Shown here: one piece after another, positions 45,284 to 54,871 of the stretch | Numbering within the stretch: position 1 is the stretch's first letter | Layout: every line of letters starts with the position of its first letter | Source of the DNA: Azolla caroliniana | Lineage: Eukaryota; Polypodiophyta | DNA length: 64,000 bases | Direction of reading: 5' to 3' | Assembly (NCBI GenBank): GCA_043228905.1 | Contig: JBHGNT010000016.1 | Location: 6,510,001 to 6,574,000 of the forward strand | The notes under the pieces: generated by a model | Told to the model about the DNA's origin: nothing | The model's database searches: none | The model's input: only the letters and a program-made list of their open reading frames with translations | Position numbers and translations under genes: made by a program

Positions 45284-45738
45284 TCGGCCGTGTAGCGGAT
45301 TCGGGCAGCCGGCGTGTCTTGGCATGGGAAGATTGACCTTGCCTGAATGGCCTGGCACTGTGTGAATACATAAGGTAGCTTCCCACCTGCTGTCTAGGCA
45401 GGATCTAGCCATTGCAATGTGGAGCCACCACTATCTGTATGGAAAATAACTGTAAAAGACGACTGGTTAGTCAAGGAAATTGTTAACAGTGTGCCTTTGA
45501 TTGCGTTTGGCTCAGAGAGCTTGAAAGGAAGAATGATGTCAGAGGATTTTCCATAGATAACAGAGATATGGAGAGACCTTGTGTCAAGGAAGAAATCCCC
45601 ACTGAATGGACGGGAGAGATGAAGGGTCGCAGAGCCATGGATGGACTTTGAGTCAAAATCTAAGAAGAGGGCAAGCTCGATTAGGTTAGTGAGAGGGTGT
45701 GTTGAGTCTGTGTAGGAATGCGGGTCTAGGGGTACTAT
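45284..45738 (-). pseudogene. Leukotriene-A4-hydrolase-like M1 aminopeptidase, N-terminal exon relic
   Basis: The minus-strand translation matches the N-terminal beta-domain of plant LTA4H-type aminopeptidases: PLDPHSYTDSTHPLTNLIEL, GSATLHLSRPFSGDFFLDTR, STLQWLDPA and then CQDTPAARIRYTAE, where the family has the conserved QCQAI, ARSIFPCQDTP and RIRY blocks. These enzymes trim peptides and hydrolyse epoxides. The codon in the expected ATG position (45736-45738) is ATA and no upstream in-frame ATG exists before a stop. A TAG at 45394-45396 replaces the family's conserved Gln. Coding similarity ends at 45284, against the tandem array, with no GT donor. About 150 residues of a roughly 600-residue family remain; the catalytic HEXXH part is absent. 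Confidence 0.75.
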
Positions 45739-45808
45739 GGGGACTTGAGAAATTAGGGTTTTAGAAATCTTGGGACTTTCAGGGTTTTGGGGTTTTAGGG
45801 TATCAGGG
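45739..45808 (-). promoter_or_regulatory. Leader of the aminopeptidase relic with telo-box, inner part
   Basis: On the minus strand this holds repeated AAAACCC motifs, including AAACCCTAAT (about 45755-45765), a plant telo-box common in leaders of housekeeping genes. CAGGG at 45804-45808 is the left target-site duplication of Gyp3. The rest of the leader continues at 52830. Confidence 0.45.
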
Positions 45809-46263
45809 TATTATAGATCATAGTACTAATGTAAGCTTAAGATAAGGATAATGAAAAGATAGATAGAAAGGAGAAAGAGAAAGAAGGGTGCCGATCCACC
45901 CGACCACCCCCGAGCGAAGGGATCGAGACGGACTCGAGCCTCGATCGGCGTCCCATACCACCGCCGTGGCGTCGAGTCGTACCTGGTGCTGGCGCGCTCG
46001 CTACAAGAGTTGACCCACCACACGAGCAGAGTCTCGATGTAGTCAAAAGATCCTCAAATGAGGGTAGCTAGGCCTCTTATTTATAGCGAAACCCAAGGCC
46101 CCCAGGCAAGTTCACACTTGACCTAATGGGTTGTCTCAATCCCGAGGATTAAAAGTAATCCTCCCCTTCTTTACACTCTCCTTTAACCCTCACACTTATC
46201 CACGTGTATAGAATACTACGGTAAATTCTTACCACGGGATATTATATGGTCATGCCCGTAACA
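45809..46263 (-). repeat. Gyp3 3' LTR
   Basis: 455 bp; on the minus strand TGTTACGGGC to CTATAATA. The 3' end departs from the usual CA. TATA box TATAAATA (minus) at 46078-46085. The polypurine tract AAAGAGGGGGAGTA lies directly upstream (46264-46277). The gag-pol stop codon lies inside this LTR. Confidence 0.9.
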
Positions 46264-49200
46264 TACTCCCCCTCTTTAAAACATTGCACTCTTGCAATGG
46301 AAAGTTAGGGAAGTTAGTTCTAAGTGTATTTTCGCGTTCCCATGTGGCATCTTTTATTGATTTATCCATCCATTTTATTTTGAATTCTCGGATTTCTTTA
46401 GTACGTAATTTTTTTGTTTTAACATCGAGAATTCTTTCTGGTACATGTGGTTTAGAAGATAATTCTTCAGAAGTAACCAGAGTTTCAGTCATAACTGTAT
46501 TGTCGCCAGAACCTAGAAGTTCTTTTAGACGACTCACATGAAAGACTGGATGAATTCCGACACCATCGGGAAGAGCGAGACGATAGGCTGATGACCCAAT
46601 GCGTTTGAGGACTGTAAAAGGTCCACAAAACCGTGGGGCTAACTTAGCGCACTTACCCATAGACAATGTCTTAGAATTGTGAGGTACACGTAAAAATACC
46701 TTCTGTCCAGGGTTGAATACACGAGGTTGCCTATGATGATCGGCATAAAAACGCGCTCTATCTTGAGCTGTTTTTATATTATCTCGTGCAATATGCAACA
46801 TATCTTGCATATCCTGAAGAAAGTTTTGCGTACTTCGCAACTCATCATGATGTATAGTAACATCAATCGGGGCTCGTGGCTGAAAACCATACATCAACAT
46901 AAAAGGACTATATCCCGTCGACGTATGCTTGGAGCTGTTATAAGCAAACTCCAAAATTGGGAGATAACGTTCCCATTTTGTTGGTTTTGCACCAACGTAT
47001 GCTCGAAGCATGTCCTCAATAATTTGATTTACTCGTTCTGTCTGTCCATCGGATTGAGGATGATCCGTGGAGCTCATGCTCAACGTAGTTTCTAACTTCT
47101 TAAAGACCTGCGTCCAGAAGTCACTAGTAAACTTTGGATCTCGATCACTCACGATATCCATCGGTAACCCATAAAAACGAAACAATTCGTCAACGAATTG
47201 GTAAGCCAATTCAGGAGCTGTTACCGTGGTTTTAGTAGCAATAAATCTGGCCATTTTAGTTAGTCGATCAACGACAACCCAGATGGCATCATGACCTTTT
47301 TGGGTGCGAGGAAGGCTAACAATAAAATCCATGGATATACTTTCCCACTTATTATTGGGAATGTCCAAGGGATGTAAAAGTCCTGCGACTTTAAGTCGCT
47401 CGGCTTTGTTAACCTGACACTGGTGACATTTAGTCACATAGCTATGTATGTCAGGACGCATCTTAGGCCAATAAAATTGAGTGGAGATGAGAACGAGTGT
47501 ACGATGTATTCCAGGGTGCCCTGCTGAGGGTGCATCATGGCATTCAAAAAGAATCCTCTTTTTGACCTCGGGTAAATCTGGAACACAAACCTTCCCATTA
47601 CGGTAGAGCAAACCGTTAGCAATGTGGAAGTATTCCTTCGAGGATGTGGTGGTGTCTGTTCCAGACTCAACTCTTGCCCAGTATTTTGCGAAATAACTGT
47701 CATCAGGATACTTTCCTCGAAGGTGATCATAAAGATCTGATGATATTTCAGTGAAGCTAAGCGTGTTAACTTCACGGATGCGACTTAGTGCATCAGCGAC
47801 AGTGTTCATGGAACCTTTACGATATCGTATGGAAAAATCAAAGTCCTGGATGAGATCAGCCCATCGTCCCTTACGACCTTTCAGGTCTTGTTGGTCACAA
47901 AAATATTTCAAGGACTCGTGGTCCGTAGTTACCACAAAGTGATTTCCATAAAGATAATGGCGCCATGTTTTGAGCGCATGTATAACTGCAAATAATTCCT
48001 TTTCTTGAACGGTATACCGACATTGAGCAGAATCAAGTTTCTTACTCTCGAATGCTATCGGTTTACCATCTTGATACAAGACAACACCTATAGCGTAATC
48101 GCTGGCATCGGTTTCAACCTCAAAAGGTTTTGAAGGATCGGGTAAAAGAAGTGAAGGAGCCTTGCAAACCAGGTCCTTGAGTTCCGTAAAGGCAAGGTCT
48201 AGTGTAGCATTCCACACAATAGGTTTTGTAGACTTACGCGTTTGACCTTTTAAAAGATCAGTAAACGGTGTCGTCAATTGGGAGTAATTACGAAGAGACT
48301 TTCGCAAAAACCCCACAAAACCAAGGAATGATCGAACTTCTCGAATATTCCGAAGAGTGGGCCAAAGCTTGATTTTCTCAATGCGAGAAGGATCAATTTC
48401 AACTCGTTCGGTTATGAGATGTCCTAGATAAGTAATTGATTTCTTGAAGAACTCACATTTTGAGATCTTCGCATAAAACTGTTTGTCACGCAATGTTTGT
48501 AAAACAAAGCGGACATGTCTAGCATGTTCTTGTAATGTACGGCTATAAACTAAAATATCATCCAAGAAAATAACGACAAATTTTCCAAGTTGTTCTCGGA
48601 AAATGTCATTCATTTCTTGTTGAAAAGTAGCCGGAGCATTGGTCAAACCAAAAGGCATAACCAAAAACTCGTAATGGCCATAGCGCGTACGAAATGCCGT
48701 TTTAGGAACATCGTCCTCACTTATTCGTATTTGATGGTAGCCAGTACGGAGATCAAGTTTCGTAAAATACCGAGCTCCCTGGAGACGGTCAATTAGATCG
48801 TCAGCCCGGGGCAATGGATACGAATTCTTGATCGTCACTTTATTCAAGCGTCGGTAATTAATACACATACGCCATGTGCCCTCTTTCTTTTTAACCAAGA
48901 GAACTGGTGCACCCCATGGAGATTTACTATAACGTATATAACCCATTCGTAAATAGTCCTTGAGTTGCTTAGATACCTCATCTTCTTCGGATCGACTTAA
49001 GCGATACGGAGGTATACTTATTGGTGCAACACCAGGTACAATATCTATACGATGGTCTATATTACGTTTAGGAGGTAACCCATCAGGTAGTTCACTTGGA
49101 AAAACATCATGAAAATCATTTAAGATTTCATCAAGTTGTTGTTGTTCAAAATATGTTAATTGAATCGGGACATTATCGATATTGTAAACGTGAATGTCCG

Positions 49201-50680
49201 GATCAAGTACACAATAAAATAACGTAGAACAAGACAACTCGGATATTGATGGACACGAGGAAACAATCGAGAGGGATTGTTTTTTTACACATTGAATAAA
49301 ATGCGTACAATCGTTCAGTACAAAAGAAATGGAATGACGAACCCAATCAATAAATAAAGAAGAGTTTTTATTATAAAACCAGGGATAACCCAGTATTACA
49401 TCGGTGGTACAAAGATTCATTACATGGAAGTCTACTTCCTCTATATAAGTATCAATAGAAATTCCTAATGAATGAATCGCCCCGTTGATGTATTGTACTC
49501 TTCCATCAGCCAAGTGCACCGTGTAGGTGTGATCACTTACGGTGGGTTGGATTCCCCATATCTGAACCAAACGATCATTCACAAAATTGTGTGAGCTTCC
49601 CGAATCAAATAAAAATTGTACGGGAGATCCATTGATATACCCGTTTGCACGTAGTAAATCATTGGGACCCAATACATAGTGAGGGAAAGAACATTGACAA
49701 TTACTTAAATGATGTGTATAGACCTGAAGGACATTAGGAATCTGACCTTTATGGTCTGCAGCTTTAGCTTTGTTGTCGTGCTCTTTCCGTTGGAGCTTTC
49801 GACATTGATCTTTTGTATGACCCTTCTTTTTGCAGAATACACAAAAAGGATGTTGTCGCTTACAATCGCGATCCAGGAATTCGTTGGGTGTCTTGCGTTT
49901 CCCAACAAATTGCGACTGCTTAGTCCCGGGCGCTTCGTTGGGTTTGTTATGGTCCTTCTTCGAAGTGCGTTGATAGCGAAGAACTATTTCAACGGCCTCT
50001 TCGAAGGATTTTGGATCCTTATCGTGCACTATCCAGTGATAGTCCGAATTGGGGATGCCATTGACAAAACAAGCTATCAACCAATTGTCCCCTTCTAGAC
50101 CCGATTTTTGGATTTGGGTTCTAGCATGGTGAACATAGTCTTCTAGCGAGGAAAATTTCCTGCTAGAGAGGTTCATTAAAGCTTGTGCTGCCTCGGTTCG
50201 AGAGGGAGGTTGCAGAAATTGGCCCTTAAAAACCGTGACAAAATCTGTCCAGGTATCGGGCAATTTCCCCATAGTACGGAGGCCACGCCACCAGGCGGCG
50301 GCCTTACCCCCGAGTTCTCGGCCGACATATGCAATCTTCGTACTATCTGGCGTGGGATAGAGCTCAAAATGAGACTCCCATCATCCCAGCCATGTGCAGA
50401 TTGCTTCTTCGGTTCTTTCCTTTTTGTCTCCCGTAAATGGCTTAACGACAAATGATGGTTCACCTTGTCGCTCATCAGGTCTATTAGTCTCACGTTGTAG
50501 GCTAATGACACGTGCCTCAAGAGCACTCTGAGATTGCCGAAGTTCGGTCATCTGTTGAGCGGTGAAACTAAGGAATTGGGTTATTTGTGCCAAATACATC
50601 TCAGTGGACATTTGTCCAGGAGGATTCCCTTGAGTTCCTTCCGCTTGAGCGGATGACATCGGGTCGTTAATTTGAGCCAT
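46250..50680 (-). CDS. Gyp3 gag-pol polyprotein, interrupted by one TGA
   Basis: One frame from ATG at 50680 to TGA at 46250. TGA at 50381-50383, in place of a Trp codon before WESHF, splits it into 99 codons and a downstream frame whose first ATG (50272) gives 1,340 residues. Numbered from that ATG: zinc knuckle [14 protein letters not shown] 144-157; protease DSGSSHNF 223-230; [12 protein letters not shown] 507-516 and catalytic FLDD 569-572; RNase H TDAS 721-724; integrase zinc domain His 912/919 with Cys 949/952; DDE residues D982, D1043 and E1079, with 35 residues between the last two; PVFHVSRL 1242-1249; chromodomain 1277-1325 ([20 protein letters not shown]). All catalytic residues are present. 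The frame ends 14 bases inside the 3' LTR, so the LTR supplies the stop. Translation past the TGA would need readthrough; otherwise this copy is defective. Confidence 0.9.
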
Positions 50681-51119
50681 TAAAGATTATTTCTGGAAAA
50701 GAAATAGGATAAGGTCAGAGATATAGTCATAACATCGTGTCGTGATGTAAACATATCATGAGCGAGCATTAATCGATATCATTATCTCACGTCAATACCC
50801 CTCTAGACGTATGAGATGAGGTTCAAGATCAGGTTACTATGGTAACACAAAGGTGTTTTAAAAACCATGGGGGTGACAAATAAATGTCTTTCCCTGATCT
50901 CTATATCGATTTTTTCATGGTGGCTCCCCGAGGCTCAACCATGTATGTTCGCGTCATGAATAGTTTATACACGAAAAAAAAAATGTTAACAATAAACTAT
51001 GTTTCGGTGCCCACATAAGTGGTTTCGGCTCTTTAAGTCCTATTACGAGGACCCCGAGGTGCACTTAGACCTTAAGTCTAAACATGTGTTATAGTCATAT
51101 GTATCAAGGATGTTGTATG

Positions 51120-51190
51120 GTCTTGGTCATATTTGAACTCGAGACCTCGAGAACAAATACATTAAACACTTGAGCCAACCAAGTAAGTTG
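51120..51190 (-). repeat. tRNA-like sequence in the Gyp3 leader
   Basis: The minus strand has TTGGTTGGCTCAAGTG (A-box-like), and 30 bases on CGAGTTCAAATATGACC (B-box-like, about 7 of 11). It resembles a decayed tRNA or SINE head. An acceptor stem cannot be drawn. Confidence 0.3.
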
Positions 51191-51849
51191 CTCTTCTCGA
51201 ATGCTTAATGTTTGATGCGTATAAGAGATATGCGAGGCAATTGATCATATACGTTTTTTTAAAAGAACATATATGTCAAGGGTCCTTATTTCGCCCTCAT
51301 TTACCAACACTATGTTGGTACGTTACCTAACCTCAAGTCTCGTAATTACGATGGCATATGTCAAAGGGCAACCTAATGGTCAAGCCAAATGAGCCCTCGT
51401 TTCGTAGTAGGCTCACGTGGGCCATCACATGGTCACGTCATTACGAATGCCTCTCGTAAGAACGAGCTCATGGTGGCATCGTATCCATGTAACGAGGGAA
51501 GGATGTTGGATACGTGCGTCATTGGAGCGACCTCACTTGAAGTGGGTCAAGCCCTACGTACTCAACATCATTATGGCTATTGCGTTTCTTTACGTAACGA
51601 AATCGAGGTCATCAACGGGGTTGTCAACAATAAAAAATTGTTGAAAAAGGAATGGTGACAACGCCATTCTCACAAAAATGTGAGGACGGCCACCAACATC
51701 CTTTTCCCGACCATGACAACTTTCGACATAATCACGTAATAACGAATATACACATATGGTTACTTATCACATATATACGATCAAATACGTATATATGTGA
51801 CCACATATGCCTATATTCAACATATCGTTATAGTAAATAGCCACAAATG

Positions 51850-52125
51850 ATGTGATCGAGATACGTAATCGAGGTATATACCTCTACGCACACGAAACAT
51901 CCACAAATAAGAGATCATCGTAATACGCAATGGAGGTATTGACCTCTTACGCATACGAGACCAAACGCATATCGTTTACAACAAATTAAGGTATTAAACT
52001 CATACGCAAACGTAACATATGTTCGTGAACGTAATACGTAATTGAGGTATTAACCTCGTACGCATACGACACTCATCACATATTATTAATATGTCAAACG
52101 AGGTATTGACCCCGTGCACATATGT
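51850..52125. repeat. Five tandem hairpin units, period about 56-62 bp, in the Gyp3 leader
   Basis: Each unit has a short palindrome: GAGGTATATACCTC (51871-51884), GAGGTATTGACCTC (51933-51946), AAGGTATTAAACTC (51988-52001), GAGGTATTAACCTC (52044-52057) and GAGGTATTGACCCC (52100-52113). They are flanked by AATACGTAAT-like and TACGCATACGA-like blocks. Spacings are 62, 55, 56 and 56. The palindromic arms are better kept than the flanks. Confidence 0.8.
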
Positions 52126-52357
52126 AAACGTTTTAGATAATCAATTAAAGACCACTACAACATCATTGATTTAATGAAAAAAATTACATATAAACTAAAC
52201 ACATGATTAGATGGGAGAAGAGAGAATAGAAAAAAAAATATGGAAAGAGTTACCGAAGTTCTTTGTTGATCGTTGTCTGGATCAAGGCCAACCGCACAAT
52301 GATCGATCAGCATCAATCAAAAGACAAATGAAAAACAAAGAAACATTAGTAAAAAAA

Positions 52358-52367
52358 TCTGATACCA
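52358..52367 (-). other. Gyp3 primer-binding site
   Basis: The minus strand reads TGGTATCAGA, two bases inside the 5' LTR: initiator tRNA-Met complement. Confidence 0.85.
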
Positions 52368-52369
52368 AA

Positions 52370-52824
52370 TATTATAGATCATAGTACTAATGTAAGCTTA
52401 AGATAAGGATAATGAAAAGATAGATAGAAAGGAGAAAGAGAAAGAAGGGTGCCGATCCACCCGACCACCCCCGAGCGAAGGGATCGAGACGGACTCGAGC
52501 CTCGATCGGCGTCCCATACCACCGCCGTGGCGTCGAGTCGTACCTGGTGCTGGCGCGCTCGCTACAAGAGTTGACCCACCACACGAGCAGAGTCTCGATG
52601 TAGTCAAAAGATCCTCAAATGAGGGTAGCTAGGCCTCTTATTTATAGCGAAACCCAAGGCCCCCAGGCAAGTTCACACTTGACCTAATGGGTTGTCTCAA
52701 TCCCGAGGATTAAAAGTAATCCTCCCCTTCTTTACACTCTCCTTTAACCCTCACACTTATCCACGTGTATAGAATACTACGGTAAATTCTTACCACGGGA
52801 TATTATATGGTCATGCCCGTAACA
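52370..52824 (-). repeat. Gyp3 5' LTR
   Basis: 455 bp, with no difference from 45809-46263 that I could see. TATA box TATAAATA (minus) at 52639-52646, preceded upstream by CACGTG-containing DNA (about 52762). The small frames inside (such as 52387-52584) occur identically in both LTRs and are not genes. Confidence 0.9.
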
Positions 52825-52829
52825 CAGGG

Positions 52830-53083
52830 GTTTAGGGTCTTTGGAAATCGGAAATCGGAGCAGAGGTTTTGTTTTCTACGGCTGATGATTAGGTTTTAGG
52901 GTTTTAAGATTACGATTAATGGTGCAGATCTCTCTCCTCTACATACATACATATAATATGTATACTTCTACTGCAGGCCTATTGTGTGTTCTCCCTAGGG
53001 TTAGGGTTAGGGTTAGGGCTATTCAGCACGATCTGTGTGCGATGGAATGAATACCTTAGTACCTATACACATACATCTACATA
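52830..53083 (-). promoter_or_regulatory. Upstream leader or promoter remnant of the aminopeptidase relic
   Basis: Continues the relic's leader beyond the Gyp3 insertion. The minus strand carries AAAACCCTAAAACC (about 52890-52905). A run of TTAGGG units (plus strand, 52996-53018) stands about 170 bases farther out. No ATG-started frame of note. Its promoter function is inferred from position only. Confidence 0.4.
52996..53018. repeat. Short telomere-like run (TTAGGG), about four units
   Basis: Plus-strand TAGGG followed by three TTAGGG units. The unit is six bases, not the common plant TTTAGGG. At 23 bp it is an interstitial or promoter telo-repeat, not a chromosome end. Confidence 0.8.
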
Positions 53084-53268
53084 CTTTAATTATCATGCCC
53101 GCCCAACAAGTTCTCATATTTCTTGCAAATTACCTTAATATACACTAAGTACACAATAAGTAAGGATGTTCATCTTCCACTAGGTTTTCAATGCATAGAA
53201 CTACGCAATAATGAAATAGTAAGTTGGTTAAAGAAGAATCTATATGGTCTAAAATAGGTACTTGATAG
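53084..53268 (+). pseudogene. Cop4 RT fragment, copy B
   Basis: Matches 2772-2957 with few differences and contains the same LKK(S/N)LYGLK region. It ends at GATAGTG, where it jumps to the equivalent of position 5004 in copy A (GTGAGCTTTT). The 2,046 bp between are missing here. Confidence 0.7.
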
Positions 53269-54871
53269 TGAGCTTTTAAAATGGACAAGGTACATACTTG
53301 TCATTGTATAATGACAATTATAAGGCAAGTTATAAAGCAAATGATTGGCTTATGAATTGGATTAAACCAATCTTTAAAGCTGGAGTAAAGAAAAGTATCA
53401 AATTATCGTACAATAATGTGAGCTCAACTATTGCTAAATTATAAAGCACTACTATGGAGTAAAAGATAAGCACATGGGTTGAAAGTACAAGCAAAAGAGC
53501 ACTTGGGCAAGCAGGATTTAGACCAAAACACTCCATCGTGGACCATTTGGTCACATTGAGAGTAATCATGGAAGAGAGTTGACTACAAGAAAAAACACTT
53601 TATTGTTGTTTTGTTGATTTTAAGAAAGCTTTTGATACCGTACCACGAATTGAGCTTTGGAATAGAATGCTAGAGATTGACATGCCATTAGAGTACCGAG
53701 TTGTTGTTGCATGCCTATATGAACAAGTTAAATGCCAATTAAAAATGGACAGTGGATTCTCAAAGAACTTTTTAAGTAACATGGGGGTCAAGCAAGGATG
53801 TCCACTATCACCCACACTCTTTGGCTTATGTATTGATAAATTAGAAGAAGTGGCGAAAAAGGTTGAGAAGAGAAGAAGGATTGAATGCCCCTAAATTGAT
53901 GCAATGTGTTATCTTATTGCTTTTATATGCAGATGATGTGGTACTCTTCTCATATGATGCGGATAGTATACAACATTTACTTGGGGTATTAGAAGAACTT
54001 TGCCATAATAGTGGACTAGGAGTGATTGTGGAGAAAACAAACATGATGGCAATGCAAACCATCCAACCCTATCATTACCCTATGCTCACATAATAGAGGT
54101 GAACATATACAATTTGTTCAAAGCTTTAAATATCTTGGTATTGATGTACCCACCAAAAATAAATGGAGTACATGCATTGAATCTAGGCTTAAACCGGTTA
54201 GAGATTGTATTACCTTTTGGAGAACCAATGCAACCAAAGTGATACTTGTGGATGGGAAGTAAAACTAATGTTGTTCAATGACATGGTAACTCAAGTATTG
54301 CTTTATGGAGTAGAAGTATGGCGTGGCACCATCTCTCTTAATGCATGGAATGAGATTGAGAAATGTCAAAAGATGTTTTTATGGAGACAATTAGGAGTTA
54401 CAGGTTATGCTCTTGGAAACATGTGTTCGGCCCATAGAGATATTGGCACTCCAAAGGGTATATAGATACATTACAAAAGTCAAGAATATGCATTATGTAA
54501 TGATTGAGGAAAGGTTGGTGGAATCATTAAGGATGAAATGGGAAGATGCTAAGAGGACAAAGCTAGAATATTACATTGTAAATGTCAACCCTGAATGTTG
54601 GTCTCAATATAAGGCAAGAATGCCTATTGATCATGTCCGACATTATCTCATTACCAATATGAGTAGTAATGCTCGTAGAGCCCTCACACTACTTCGCACT
54701 GGATCTCACAAGTTAGGCATTGAAGTTGCATCATGGTATCAAAATGTAACAAATTTGAGGGCATGTAAAGTATTCAATGAAGGTATAGTAGAGGATGAAT
54801 GTCACTTGCTCTTCACATGCTCGACATTGCTATTGGTTAAAGATATGATGACATATAAGTGGCATACTTAA
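53269..54871 (+). pseudogene. LINE(+) reverse transcriptase, copy B
   Basis: Same blocks and the same frame breaks as 5004-6620: VDFKKAFDTVPR, GVKQGCPLSPTLFG and YADDVVLFSYDADS, then RVYRYITKVKNMHY and the final Cys/His block. An extra TAA at 53893 replaces CAA of copy A. A short loss near 53338 removes the GQGFPN-like part. The pre-RT region is absent because of the copy B deletion. Confidence 0.75.

Larger units (their letters stand above)
50681..52357 (-). other. Gyp3 5' leader, about 1.7 kb
   Basis: This lies between the primer site and the gag ATG and has no long frame. It holds a five-fold hairpin repeat near the primer site (51850-52125) and a tRNA-like sequence (51120-51190). It is long for a gypsy leader and has many short ATG-started frames on the minus strand, so translation of gag would need an intron, an internal entry or leaky scanning. 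No choice can be made from the sequence. Confidence 0.6.
45809..52824 (-). mobile_element. Gyp3: near-intact Ty3/gypsy chromovirus
   Basis: A 7,016-bp element with two 455-bp LTRs that look identical by eye and the 5-bp duplication CAGGG (45804-45808 and 52825-52829). It has a primer site for initiator tRNA-Met, a polypurine tract, one gag-pol frame and a 1.7-kb leader. It inserted into the leader of the aminopeptidase relic. The only visible lesion is one TGA in gag. This is the youngest element in the window. Confidence 0.9.

Noticed and set aside
45826-46046. Small minus-strand genes inside the Gyp3 LTR
   Set aside because: Identical in both LTRs, in overlapping frames, with no start context or family match.
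52996-53018. Chromosome end
   Set aside because: Only about four units, with ordinary sequence on both sides.
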